Below, piece by piece: positions 11,060 through 21,942 of a stretch of DNA of 64,000 bases. Where the stretch lies: NCBI GenBank assembly GCA_977006965.1, contig OZ345357.1, positions 1,674,001 to 1,738,000 on the forward strand, written 5' to 3'. The notes beneath the pieces were generated by a model. It was given only the letters and a program-made list of their open reading frames with translations, made no database searches and was not told the origin of the DNA. A program made the translations under genes and the position numbers. Numbering within the stretch: position 1 is the first letter of the stretch; each line of letters starts with the position of its first letter. This DNA is from Phymatolithon calcareum (Eukaryota; Rhodophyta; Florideophyceae; Hapalidiales).

Positions 11060-11339
11060 ACTCCCTACTCTTCTACAGCGTCATCATAAGTGATAATATG
11101 GAACATGACGAGTCCTTGTATTAGGGACCAGGCGACAACATAGAATGAACAAGTAACGAAAAGCCGCTCCCATACAGTCTAAGGAGTGTAACTGAGGGCT
11201 TTAAATAAACAACTAATAAGTTGCAAAAAAAACTGTTTCTCCCCGGATAAACAATATCAGCCATCCGCGCTCCTACGGCTTGAATGGAACTCATGCCGGA
11301 ATATAGTATAATTGATTGACCGAAGAGCCTCCTTTCAGG

Positions 11340-11669
11340 TCAATATTGTCCGAAGCATACTAGTCGAGCCCAGTTTGCTTTCCCCAGACCGTAACGAATG
11401 GAATTATTCATGGAGCGGGAACCGTTCCCGGATTCCAGAGGAACTAATTGTGTATCTTTGGTGCCAGCAGTATACTTTCTGATGATGTTGAGCAGTGCGT
11501 CTTTTAACAATGCGGGACAGTAGTTGACTACGCAACGGTTCGGCAGGCCATGCAATCGATTATTGGGGAACACAAAAATAGATAAGGGTCCGGGAAGACA
11601 ATGCAAGATTTTCCGCGTTTGTAGGCAACAATCGGGCACTCGGGCATTGAGAAAATGGAATCGTCCCAA
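11340..11669 (-). pseudogene. Possible retrotransposon integrase fragment
   Basis: The 109-residue frame contains a stretch (GLPNRCVVNYCPALLKD, then SGNGSRSMNNSIRYGL) whose layout recalls the end of a Ty3-type integrase core, where an Asp is followed later by an NG-x-x-E/R-x-N motif. The catalytic residues are not preserved. Weak similarity; it may be chance. Confidence 0.25.
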
Positions 11670-11783
11670 AATTAGGTCTCACGTCGCGCATAACGAGAGA
11701 CTACCGGTTATATGGCAGGGGCTATTCACCGTCTTGGAATCTATCCATCAATCAAAGACAAATCCTAACGCTTGGTGTGAACA

Positions 11784-11885
11784 GGCATACCCTTCAGGTT
11801 GCCACCTGGTCATGTGGTTAAACTGATTCGGGGGATGCACAGATGTGATCAAGAGAAAGTTCCGGGTTCGAAGCCCGGGTGTGCC
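11784..11885 (+). ncRNA. tRNA-like sequence (possible tRNA-derived SINE head)
   Basis: A perfect T-arm (CCGGG TTCGAAG CCCGG) at about 11860-11876 matches the pol III B box, and TGGTCATGTGGT at 11807 resembles an A box about 57 bases upstream. GGCATACCC at 11784 can pair with GGGTGTGCC ending at 11885. But positions 8-9 and the anticodon arm do not fit a normal tRNA and the total length is 102 bases. A SINE head or a decayed tRNA is likelier than a working gene. Confidence 0.35.
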
Positions 11886-11995
11886 TGTGTGTGTATCGTG
11901 AAGTGTCCGACGCAGTTTTCTCACACGGGTTTTTCCGTCGTCGATATGGAGGGATTACAGTGCATCACACGTGTAAAGAAGACAAGGGAGCGGTA

Positions 11996-12204
11996 AAGAA
12001 AAAGAGTCCAAATTTGGCCGTCCACATGGACTCGTGAAGAACGTGGAACCACCACGCTTGCTCCGGGTGGAATCGAATTGGCAGGCAGAGAAGAAGGAGT
12101 GCTTTCAAATTACCTAGCAGAAATAACTTCCTGCCGTAATCTAAGTAGAAGATAATTGAGAATAAAGCACTGCCTTGCTAACCTCTTGGGGGGGAACAGC
12201 AGAT
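11996..12204. repeat. Dispersed repeat, member 1
   Basis: About 210 bases starting GAAAAAGAGTCCAAAT match 58572-58792 in the same orientation with substitutions and small indels (shared GTAATCTAAGTAGAAGATAA and AAAGCACTGCCTTGC blocks). No coding content recognised. It starts about 110 bases after the tRNA-like sequence, which could make it a SINE body, but the second copy lacks the tRNA-like part. Confidence 0.65.
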
Positions 12205-12288
12205 TACTACTACTACTACCCTTCAGGTTCGAAATGATTTCCCGTGGATGATTTAGATCCATAGAAACCAGATACAAGACACTTCTAG

Positions 12289-14237
12289 TGTCTATTTGAC
12301 GAACCCCCTCAATTGAGGGGCGATTTGAAAGCTCGAAAAAATCCATAAAACAAATTCGAAACAGATCGCTCATGCCATATTCGTAAAGCCTGGCTTATGT
12401 TCTGTTCGAGGAGTACCCACAATACTACCTTAAATTCGCTTCGTTCGGCGCTAGCAACGAAAATATGTTGGCCGCTCAGAAGTACCAGACCTGCCATTCC
12501 AGGAGAAAAACACCGCCCGCGCGCGGTCGGTACATCAGTACACACCAAGGCAGCATCGGTAAACGGTCTCGCAGAGTGCTCCAGACTACGCGGAGCCTTT
12601 TCGAAGTCAAAAACGATGGGTGGTATGGTTCAGAATGTACTCGGGGAAAAAATCAATGGTCGCGCGAGCATGTCACATTGCGTGAAATGGGTCTTAATTC
12701 GTCATCCTTTGAAGAAGACTACGATTAAGACAGTCAGTATTGTCAACGTCAAGGCAAAGAACGCTAACGATGACATTCCAGACGCTGAGCAGCTTGAACC
12801 GAGCCAACACAGGCAAAAGCGCGGTATCGCCCAGGCCTGCTTACAGTGATCATCTTTGCCCATCTTCATCGCAAAACGCCTGTTTATCGTCTACAGTCGC
12901 GATCACATGCTCCTCAGAAGGGCACACAGACTTCGAGACAACCTTCAGAAGCTCTAAACGCCCTCTTCCGAGCTCTCTCGCCGAAGTCTTACAGGGCCCT
13001 TGGGACCAATCATCGCACCGCGAACTTGATGCCATCACGCCCGAGCGCGAGCCGAATACTAGCGCTCATTGGGTGCCAAGGTACAACCGGAAAGTTCTAT
13101 GTCCGTTCTAGGGACGATTTTCCTCTCAGTTTTAGAAACTTCGCACTCTAAACGGAGACTTCTTATCCGAGAACTGTGGTACTGGACTTCATTCGAAGTA
13201 CGATTGCGTGGTGACGATGTGTCCCCAAGTTACCTGGGAAAACTTGCTGCTTGGACGTCCGTTAAGCTAAGAAGAAAGGGTCGAAAAGAGGCTACACTGA
13301 CAGAGCCTATTAGGTTTTTCGAAATACTCGTCCTCATGGCAAAAGCTGAGTTCGGCGCTGAGAGCGCTTTCTGGAAGTCTACCAGGCCGAAGAAATATTT
13401 CCCGGCCCTTCTTCTTTAAAAACTGGGATGACGTGGCCGAATACCTCCGATTGATTTCTTTAAGAGTGCAATCAAGTGAATTAGGCGACATGTATTCTGT
13501 GCAGTACCGCTGGTCGCTCGGTCAAGATTCAGTCGATCCCATGAAGGACCACAGAAAGCACACTGTGTCAAAGAGATTTTGAAGGCGAGATGGGCCACGT
13601 AATGGCAGTTCTGTGCTGCCTTGTGGCCGCGTATGTCGGTATAAGGCGCATTGCATCTGCGGATTCATACTTGGTGAGTCCTGACGCTGCAGAGATTCAA
13701 CAGTGCGCCTATAGTTCATAGGGGTCATCTAACTCTTCTGGCGATTTTCTAGGTTGTTAGCTGGCTGTTATTCTCTGGTGCCCATGCAGAGTGCCGGCAG
13801 CACATGACGCAGCGAAGGTTTTGTGAAGTGCCGGGCGAGAAGCTCATCGAGAGCATTTGACACGCGCATTACTTGTCGACGTTCAGTCGCCCCAGAGCGT
13901 ACATTTGAATTCGAGAGCAGTGTTGGACGCCACGTTACCCTAAGAAAAATAAAAGGATGACTGCAGAGGTCATGATGACTACTTTTGTTGTGCAAAACAA
14001 CTGCAGAGCTTGAAAATGCAAGACCTCGACCATTGTGTGCTCCCCATGTAATGCGCTTGATAGTGCCACAATATACATTAGCGACACTTCTACTGTTAGG
14101 AACTTCTTCACTATGCATGCTGAAGACCTCTATGAGCTTGGCGCTGTTGATGCGCTTGATAGCGAGAAGATTTCATGTGCAAAAAATTAATTGAATCTTA
14201 TTCCCTCAATTGAGGGGAAATTTCCGTCAAATAGACA
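12289..14237. mobile_element. Candidate inverted-repeat element flanked by CTAG
   Basis: Left end TGTCTATTTGACG followed by CCCCTCAATTGAGGGG; right end is the inverse, CCCTCAATTGAGGGG then CGTCAAATAGACA. Both sides abut CTAG (12285-12288 and 14238-14241), a possible 4-bp target duplication. The interior (12397-13420) has several moderately long frames on the plus strand without recognisable motifs. The superfamily is unknown; the inverted ends are clear, the assignment as one element is inference. Confidence 0.45.
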
Positions 14238-14243
14238 CTAGGG

Positions 14244-14540
14244 TTCCGAAATTTATATCGGGAGTTTGGTCATGATATTTTGACATGTTCACGTCCTGGT
14301 AGTCGTAATGTAATATGCGAACTGGAGAAGACTGTTAAGGAATGCTTCCAATGCGCTAAAAATTCAAGGAAACCGCTGACTGTTGGCCCTAAGGAGTATA
14401 CTGTCAGCCACATCGCAGCAATGGATATAGTCCATGTCGATCGTAGGAATGAATGCATACGAGTTTACGCACTGCGGTTAATCAGTTATCGCATTCAGTG
14501 TGAAATAGCAAGATGTACGGAAAACGCTACGCTATCATAG
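14244..14540 (+). pseudogene. Retrotransposon integrase zinc-binding fragment
   Basis: The frame reads an N-terminal integrase-like H2C2 remnant: a His in REFGHDILTC, PGSRNV, then ECFQCAKNSRKPL (the C-x2-C pair), followed by a stretch HIAAMDIVHVD that could be the start of the catalytic core with its first Asp. It stops after about 95 codons. It lies directly right of the inverted-repeat element ending at 14237, which may have split it. Confidence 0.45.
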
Positions 14541-14935
14541 ACGGCCTAACTCCTCACGCATTGGACAAAGGACAAATTTCGAGTTGTGTAGGTTTTAGTT
14601 ATCCTGATGCCTTGAGCTTTCCTTCGGCCTAGGTTCATACCTACCAGCCTAGGCTGAAAGAATATCCGCACTTGAGGAATCTGTCGAGTCTCTGCAGCCG
14701 ATGGCACACGTGGGAAGGAATCATGCGCCACCACCGGCTCTATCTAGCTGGCAATGAGGGGCGTACCTAAGATGCACTCAAGGTCCAGCACTAAGACAGT
14801 TTTGACCCACGCGGGACCACTCAGTGATGAGTCTTTCGTTCTCGTCAGGTCTTTTTAGTGGTGACAGGAACACCCAACCTCGCCAAAAAATTCATCACAT
14901 CTCCATCAATGCATCACAACCTCCCATCACCGACC

Positions 14936-15602
14936 ATGCCCGCAGCCTTCATCGCCCCGGTCTGCCCGCGCGCCACCCCCGTGTGCAGCGGCCAAGCGCC
15001 CCTCTCGCTCAGCCTTCGCCGCCGAAATCTCCTCCATCTGCATCTCCCTTCAGACGCCGGACGCCATCCCCCTCCTGCGCGCCCTGGGCGCCACCTTCCC
15101 GCACATGCATCTCAGTGCCGGCGCCGTCTTCGATCTCCCCTCGCAGCGCTTAGCACACGCATCCGGTGTCGACTTCACCATCAGCCCTGTATTCGACGCT
15201 GGGCTAATCGCAGCCGGTGACGCGGCAGAAGTTCTGCATTTCCCTGCCGCTGCCACGCCGTCCGAGATGCATGCTGCGCACACGGCCAGTGCACAACTTG
15301 TGAAATTATTTCCCGCACGTGCAATTGGCGGTGTGGAGTTCGTGCGCGCTGTCGCGAGGGCGCTGCCGTATGTCAATGTACTGCCGGCTAGGGGCGTTGC
15401 ATTGGATGAATTGACAGACTATCTACAGCTTCCCAATGTTGCCGCTGCCGTCGTGTCGAGCCAAATTCTCGCGCCGGCGGCTAATGGCGACTGGCACAGC
15501 GTGCGACAACGAGCGGAGCAGTGGGTATCCGTTGCAGCGCGGCAACGTCCCGTGGAGTCAGTGCAGTATTCTGGCGGCGGGATGACGCCGAAACGAGGAT
15601 GA
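14936..15602 (+). pseudogene. KDPG/KHG aldolase, one frameshift
   Basis: Class I aldolase of the 2-keto-3-deoxy-6-phosphogluconate / 4-hydroxy-2-oxoglutarate family, which cleaves KDPG to pyruvate and glyceraldehyde 3-phosphate (or KHG to pyruvate and glyoxylate). The main frame (to 15602) has the family landmarks in order: EISSICISLQTP (usual iEitlRTp), SAGAVFD (GAGTVL), DFTISPVFDAGLI, and SAQLVKLFPA with the Schiff-base lysine encoded at 15303. The usual P-T-G-G phosphate loop reads LPARGV. The likely start (ATG 14936, MPAAFIAPVCPRATPV) is in a different frame; skipping one base near 15013 joins them without loss of homology, giving about 220 residues, the normal size. It converges on PTRHD1 with 13 bases between the stops. 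Sequencing error or true frameshift cannot be told apart here; a very short exon is less likely. Confidence 0.7.
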
Positions 15603-15615
15603 GGGTGCAGGGTTT

Positions 15616-16005
15616 TTAACGCAGCAAGCGGAATGCCTTGAAGTGAGGCTTGAGCTCATCACGTGTCCCGGGTCTGGATGCCAATGCAGTCACCAAATTT
15701 TCAGTCTGCTCCTTCCATAGCGCGCATCGCATTCCGGCCTTCTGCAGATTGTCCGCGGCACTCTGCAGCGCTTCACCGGACTTGGCGGCCAGCACGAGAG
15801 TCGTCATCTGCCCGGTTCCGCGTGGCGCAACTTATGCAATAGCATGCGCACAGGGAGTCTCGGGATGTGCTGCGGCAACGGCGGCGTGGATCCCTTGCGC
15901 CACTAAAGCGCTCGTGCCTCACCCTAGATCTGTGCTCACCACGACGTACTGCACGAGGTCAGCAGCGGCAGGCGGTGTGGATGTTATGGTTGGATTTGAA
16001 GACAT
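15616..16005 (-). pseudogene. PTRHD1 (PTH2-fold) gene with two in-frame stops
   Basis: Peptidyl-tRNA hydrolase domain-containing protein 1 family. Read in one frame from ATG 16005 it gives about 129 residues: LVQYVVVSTDLG, TGA, GTSALVAQGIHAAVAAA, TAA, VAPRGTGQ, then ALWKEQTENLVTALASRP and the ending FKAFRLLR typical of PTRHD1. The TGA (15919-15921) stands where relatives have Trp and the TAA (15832-15834) where plant relatives have Tyr, so each is one base from the expected codon. Everything else is conserved, so inactivation is recent, or the stops are read through or sequencing errors. The C-terminal part alone (ATG 15807, 63 codons) lacks the N-terminal half of the fold. Confidence 0.75.
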
Positions 16006-16309
16006 TGCGCGCGGAATGCGTGGACAGAGATTTTGTCGTGGGCACCGGAGGAGACGGGAGGGATATCGGAGCGGGGGCGAGAAAAGTCGGTGCGCGTTGC
16101 ATGGCGGACGAGCGTGCGCAATCGGATCAGATGTCTGCCCGGATAGGTGTACATTGTGCTCATACAGTACGTACAATACCCAATAAATCGGTCGGAGCAA
16201 AAGTCAGGCAATGGGCGCAGTAGAAAGGGCAGCGGGCCCACCGCGGTCGGGCCCAGAGACGTGGTTTTTAGTGCGGTAAGGGCCAGCCAATTTCTACTGT
16301 AGCTAATGG

Positions 16310-16530
16310 CAGGGGAATGTTAACGGGGGGAGAAACGCAAACCCTGTGTCATACCATTTCGTAACAAACATTCTAGTGAAAACGAGGCGCGCGTTGTGCA
16401 TAGCAAATTATGAGGATAACGCTGTATCAAAAATTGTCGACAAAGCTTCGCAAATCGAAACCAAGTGCATTTATGAAAACGGTTATTTATCAATAGTTAC
16501 ATGTTTTTGGGGATTGAGAGCCTCCACCGC
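16310..16530 (+). mobile_element. Diverged, one-ended copy of the 36.4-kb MITE
   Basis: Begins CAGGGGAATGTTAACG, resembling the perfect terminal repeat CAGGGGAGTGTTATGG at 36411, and about 85 bases further in shares a TGTGC...GCAAATTATGAG...GTATCAAAA block with that element. No matching right end was found before about 16560, so the copy is truncated or degraded. Confidence 0.5.
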
Positions 16531-16785
16531 ATGTTCCTAGGTACAGTACAGTACATATTTAAATGAACAGGATAATAACCCCTGCTGTTGTACTGAATAC
16601 ATCATACGTACAAGTATACAGTATCTCGAAGCATGAATCCACATGCTCACGCAAACGTCCGACAACAAGACTTCTAAATTAGCGAAAATGAACAGTTTGC
16701 TCTTCCAAGCATCCAAGCCGCCCGCTTGTCCCGCTCCTTCAATTTCTCCGCAGCATCTCTAGCCAGGCGCTCGAGACACGGCGAC

Positions 16786-18109
16786 ATGGAAGCTACAGGT
16801 TTTGGTTTTGCCGTTATTGCAGAAGTACGCACGCTCGTGAAAAGCATGGAAACCCGAATTCGCAACATTCGTGACGGGCCAACCATCTTTCACGGCTTGA
16901 CGAATGACCTCGACCGCTTGATACGGCACCTTGGCGAAGTGGAAAAACATCTTCAATCGGCTCCAGGGGCTATTCCTGTTCGCATCAGAACTGTGTTCGA
17001 CGAGTCTGTATCGACGGTCCGCGAGGTACTGAATCACTGCGACTCATCCCTCGATGTTCTTCGTTCCACAGCGTTTTCCGGCAACAGCAGTCGCATGACA
17101 TCCAGAATCAGAGCATTGCTTCGGCGAACAACACGAGCTACAGCGATTCAAAATACTTTAAACGATCTGCAACCACGATTGCAAAACGCGTCGAACCAGC
17201 TACTCGTTCTCATGTCAACGCTTTCCACGGGACTGACGATTCAAGACGACGTCGTTTCAAGGCTGAAAGACACTGCAAATGTCGGAGAAGTTTATCGTTT
17301 ATCTTCCAGCACACCTGCTCTTCCCGACGGTACACACCCTATATCTATACTTCGAAAGAGTATCGTGACGATCCTCACGATTTGCGCAGGGCTGCCTATC
17401 GCCTTGGCAGTTTGTGGGAGCGCTGTGGCGGTATATGCATACGCCACTGCCGTACTTGATGCCTTTTACCCCGTTTTCCCCGGATCCTCGTAGCGCCCAG
17501 ACAATGGAGATTCTGTAGTAGAGTCGTGCGGTGAGGTTGCCTGTTCTCCTTGCGGACGATATATTGCAGCAGGAACAGGGAATGATGTGGTGATTTCAGA
17601 TTTGTTGACCGGCGATATTTTGAGTCGTTTGAAAGGACACTGGGATTATGTAACCTGCGTGTCGTTTATCGGTGGATCGAAAAGAATTGTTTCAGGATCT
17701 TTTGAAGAGTCGGTGATTATGTGGGAATGGGAAACTTCCGAGTCGCCAGTTCATGTGCTTGAAGGGCATACTGACTGTGTAAATGACGTTGCTGTATTCA
17801 GCGATGGATCGAAGATACTGTCATTCTCTGCCGATTGCACGCTGAAGATATGGGACACGAGTACAGGCGAAGAAACAGAAGAATTTCTACAAGAAAGCTC
17901 AATTCATTGTGCCGCCGTTTCTAGTGACAACCTGTATGTTGCAATTGGATTCCGTGATGGAACGCTCAAAAATTCTCAACAGTGGCACCGGTCGTACTGT
18001 TTTCGAAGATTCCAACCAGGGGATAGTAAGAGGGGGACAACACCTACATCACATCTTTCGACACCCTCAAATTGGCCCATTTTGCTGTAAGGGGAGTCTT
18101 GTTTTCTGA
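16786..18109 (+). pseudogene. HeLo-like helical domain plus WD40 repeats, broken
   Basis: ATG 16786 opens 235 codons beginning MEATGFGFAVIAEV. The first ~190 residues are an all-helical bundle whose start (FAVIAEVRTLV, then GLTNDLDRLIRHLGEV) resembles the HeLo-like N-terminal domains of fungal STAND/NLR-type and cell-death proteins. A hydrophobic segment follows (IVTILTICAGLPIALAVCG). A single TAG at 17491-17493 then interrupts, after which the same frame continues with WD40 repeats: CSPCGRYIAAGTG, GHWDYVTCVSFIGGS, SGSFEESVIMWEWE, EGHTDCVNDVAVFSDGS, SADCTLKIWD. Near 17973 a one-base shift is needed to continue (LNSGTGRTVFED) until a stop near 18107. No NACHT or NB-ARC lies between. WD40 is firm; HeLo-like is by general resemblance. 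The lesions argue for a pseudogene, though stop readthrough or errors are possible. Confidence 0.6.
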
Positions 18110-18768
18110 TAGGTTAGATAACATATGATAAGGTTAATCAACACTAATGATGGACAAAGAGGAAGAACAATGTGGGCTGTTGACCTCCCTTGCCAGGTTT
18201 TTCTTGCACAGCAATCCTTCTCGTCGTGAAAGGCGACAACATTGTATGGAACAAGAAAGTGTTACTTAAACTAAGCACATTCACTAGCTGCTCTTGAGTA
18301 AAACTATTTTTAAATATCAGGAGCAATTGAGAAGATGCGGGAGTATATGTCCCGGTGACTCTATGCGTCGAAAATTAATTATATATAAGGTGTTAGAACT
18401 GACAGGCAACGGGTTTTGGTCGCCAAGTTAGTCATTTCAGCATCTCTGAACACTAGAGTCCTTTCATGTTGACATCAACTTTAGCGTGTAACACCTTAAT
18501 AAAAACGAATTTAAAAATGCTGTCCAGAAGAAAAGTTGCTGTTGCATTAGTGAAGGAAAGATATAGCCTAGACCCTTCGGGGGTTTCCCGGTCCTAATCT
18601 CTTTGCAGACTTAACCTTACAGTCTAAAATATTTCTGAAAACCAGTTGCAATTTTCGATGGAACTCGAAATACCGGTTGCGTTTTACGGACATCGCACAG
18701 CAATACTTTCGTCAATTTAGCCAGCCTCGCGTCAAGGATCTGATGATCTAAGAATATTCCTCCGCCCC
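18110..18768. other. No gene recognised
   Basis: AT-rich sequence downstream of the WD40 gene with no coding or repeat structure noticed. Confidence 0.4.
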
Positions 18769-18861
18769 TTGTTTTTCAAGCCCTTCTCTGACATTTTCAG
18801 GGCGCTTCCACGTCATCACACAGCTTCTGTCATTCACCTACTTCTTCCAAGCGCCAGAGAA

Positions 18862-19780
18862 ATGGCATATGATGAGAAGGAACAGGACTTACCGAGCTTG
18901 GAAGAGACAGCGGAATTTCTCGAAAGTCACAAGGCCGAAAACAGTTTGAATGATATTTCCAGTTTATTCAGCCTGTCCCGGAGCTTGAGATGCGATTCCC
19001 AGCAACTTTTTTCCATTACGGCAACTGAAGAAAACAGTGATGAAAATCACCTAAACGTTCCATCGGGAGTAGGTGAAGACAATACCGGTGTTGGAGGAAA
19101 AGAACTGGTGCAATTTTGCGATCGGCAAGTCTTATCCGAGGCGCAGGACTCCGTCGGTCTTGATGGAAACTTTGAGGTTCCGGATGCCGTAATTGCAACA
19201 CTTACTTCTACTTTGAAGTACAAATCAATTGCTACGATCAGAACATACTTCAAGAGCAGGGTCCGGCGCCTTCGGAAAATGCCAAGCAGCTGTTTGCCGT
19301 CAAGAATGCTCTCGCATACAACAGAGATTTCGGACAGCAGGTCGCCAGGGAGGTTTTAAGCACAGATGTTCGAGGTGATGGACTAGCGTCTTTGCTAAGT
19401 ATCAAATACCCAAAAGGCATCGGCATAAAATTCATGCTGCACTATTTACTGCAGAGGGACTACGCGTGGTTTCTTCGTTCCAGAAAGCGTACGCAGATGT
19501 TATAATTCGTGCTCATTTTGAATCAGCTCAAAATCAAGGGATTTCAAAAGCGACCGTGCTATCTAGAACTAATGACGCCCAAACCCTTTTCATTAGGTTA
19601 CTGAATAGTGTTTCTGCTGAACGAAATATTCTCCTTGGACCTGTTTTGACTTCAGGGGGAATAAAGGACAAGATGATGTGGAGAATGACAGGAATGATGT
19701 TGATGAAAGCAGTGCATGAGGGTTTCATCCGCATTTTGCGACGTGAACAAATGTTGCATGGAGAGACAGTGGGAATGTAG
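18862..19780 (+). pseudogene. Unidentified coding region in three frames
   Basis: ATG 18862 (MAYDEKEQDLPSLEETAEF) opens an acidic, helical protein to about 19255. The best continuation is in a second frame (EQGPAPSENAKQLFAVKNAL ... YLLQRDYAWFLRSRKR, to a TAA at about 19502) and then a third (KAYADVIIRAHFESAQ ... EGFIRILRREQM, stop at 19778-19780). Frame changes fall near 19200-19255 and 19465-19500. They could be short introns or indels. Family not recognised; the neighbouring P-type transposon relic starts 330 bases away on the other strand. Confidence 0.4.
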
Positions 19781-20814
19781 ATACACCAACTCAACCGATT
19801 GCCATAATTGTTGGTTTTCGCTTTACAAAAACTAAATGCTCGACTTCCGGTAAACCTTTAGCGCGGATCTATGAGATGCAATTCCAGCCAGAGTCTTATT
19901 TCCATCTTTGGAAAGTCTCCTCAGCAAACTTTCCTGCATACTTCTCTTAATTGTGTTACCCAACGGCGCACAAGTGAGCTCATCGTTCGTAAAGCCGCAT
20001 TGCTTTCTTCCCAGTCACGATTGTCTGCTTAGTTTCCAGGTTCTGCAGCTAGGACTCCGAGTTGTGCCAAACAAGACCGAATTAGAGCACGACCTCTGAG
20101 CTCATCAAGCAAATGCGGAAAATGTACAGTCATCCTCCGTGCCGTTCTGGAGGAGCCCGAATAGACCTTGCACAGTTACGAGCAAATCATGAAAAATTTG
20201 AAGGACTGGGCAACACGGGTACACTAAACCTCCCCATCTCTCCCTTTCTCGTATTTTAGCGTACTGGCAGTCAGAGTAGACCTCCGGGCTTAGAGAGGAC
20301 AATTTCCAGCTGTTGATAATGGAGAGCGATTCTTGAAGTTTTGTAAGGGCCACTTCTCCAACTTCCGATATGGTTCCTTCCATTTTCTCTGAGCACTTCA
20401 GTCGTATCTTCTTGGTCAGTGCCGAGGTTTCCAGACTCATTACAGCGTCCACGATGCGCGTGTTAATCTGCCTGTCCGTCATATGTAGAGCTTTCCTCTT
20501 TTTGAAAAGGTCTCTTTCCAGAGATTCAATTCCCTCTTTCTTCTTCCGACCGTTTCGCAGTGCGGTGTCGCCAGTGCTGCATACCTCTGATTCAGACAAA
20601 CAAGAACCATTAAGGTCAGTGATAATTTTTCTGAAACGCTCTGTCCCGAAGTTGACATTTCGAGTGGAAAAATCGAGAAGAAAATGCATTATGCGCCTTT
20701 TAAAGACGGCTTCAACACGCAGATCCATCATGTAGAGGAAGGGGTTATTACTTCCCCCACAAAGCTGGCGGACTGCCCAGAAAAGGGCCTCCAATTGGTC
20801 CGTAGAGAATCTAG

Positions 20815-21162
20815 TGTAATCACTGGGAGTGAAAAGATAAGGGTTGGAGTTTATCTTGAAAAGGGGTGATGTCTCTGTGATGCGATGCCTCTGTCTAAGA
20901 TGAGATCAGAATCGCCGCTTAAATAGGGCGGGAGCGAGCGATCGCACACCCTGCAAAAGGGGGGGCACTAACCGACGCTAGACTAATATTACGTTGAGCG
21001 TTAGTCTACGTCTGCGATACATCCGTTAGTTCCTCTTGAAAGAGTCGTTCACGATACTGTGTTGTCAGCGTCGGTGGATAGATCACAAGGAGCCGTTATA
21101 GAGCTCCTAGGTCGATGGTGATAATGTCGTTCATTACACCACTGCAGTATTGCGTGTCTACA
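20815..21162 (-). repeat. 3' LTR of the Ty3-type element
   Basis: 348 bp, begins (minus strand) TGTAGACACGC and ends GTGATTACA. Contains CCCTATTTAAGCGG, a likely TATA region. A short purine run (ATGGGG) precedes it on the element strand, as a polypurine tract should. About six differences from the partner LTR. Confidence 0.85.
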
Positions 21163-21187
21163 GGGCCCCATACACTCGAAGAGATTA

Positions 21188-21709
21188 TTAATCTTTGATT
21201 CGCAATGCTTGCTTGGCCTTCTTCGCCAGCTTTTTCTTGCGAGAGTTGGACAAAAATGCTGCGAGCTCGTCTGGTACATCTTCATGAAGTTCTTCAATCT
21301 TCTGCCACGTCCAATCGCTTTTGTCCGACAAACCTGAGCACTGAACCTGAACGAATATTCCATCTGGTGCTTCTCCTATATCCACGAGTTTTTCGATCAT
21401 CTCGTACTTAGTCTCAGAGTGTTCTGCTTGTTTAGTCAGCTCATTGCTTGCCTTTTTTCCGTCAACATCAGCACGGTACAATTGCATTCTGCTGGCATGG
21501 ACCCGATCCGTTTTTCCATCCACTATGCTTGTCACATCGTAGACCAATTCGCTGACAATTGTAGTCACTCGCTTAGGACCGATCCATTTGAACTGCAGTT
21601 TGTGTTTCTTATTCTTGCCGTCCGGAACACGTACAACCACAAAATCACCTAATTGGAATTGGTGGCTCACGATGTTCGTGCTTTTGTTGTGTTGCTTGAT
21701 TTGCTTCAA
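21188..21709 (-). pseudogene. Integrase C-terminus and chromodomain-like tail
   Basis: 173 residues on the element strand. FQLGDFVVVRVPDG...KLQFKWIGPKRV...ELVYDV is the small barrel typical of Ty3-type integrase C-termini, and VHASRMQLY closes it. The last part (IFVQVQCSGLSDKSDWTWQK) resembles a chromodomain, which in chromoviruses directs integration to marked chromatin. The catalytic core is absent upstream, where repeats begin, so this is a 3' remnant of pol. Confidence 0.7.
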
Positions 21710-21732
21710 CCGATTCTTGCGGACTTTGATTA

Positions 21733-21920
21733 GGACCCTGTCCTTCTTCGCCGCTTTTGCCGACCTTGATTTAGATCCCGTCCTTCTTCGCCGCTTTTTC
21801 CGACCTTGATTTGGACTTCGTCCTTCTTCGCCGCTTTTCCGACCTTGATTTGGACTTCGTCCTTCTTCGCCGCTTTTTGCGGACCTTGATTTGGACCAGT
21901 CCTTCTTCGCCGACTTTGAT
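21733..21920 (-). repeat. 39-bp tandem repeat inside the Ty3-type element
   Basis: About four to five copies of a 39-base unit; on the element strand it encodes a lysine-rich 13-residue unit (KAAKKDEVQIKVG). Copies differ by a few bases and one-base length changes that shift the frame. Confidence 0.8.
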
Positions 21921-21942
21921 TTTTCATTTTTTCTGTTCCGCG

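Noticed and set aside
15832-15921. Stop-codon reassignment as the reason for TGA and TAA in PTRHD1
   Set aside because: Other genes in the window end normally at TAA, TAG or TGA at family-appropriate lengths, and the intact Copia and EMC1 frames use none of them internally.
15650-16186. 178-codon plus-strand frame opposite PTRHD1
   Set aside because: PTRHD1 homology on the minus strand is specific (FKAFRLLR ending, EQTENLVTALASRP); the plus-strand frame has no recognisable motif.
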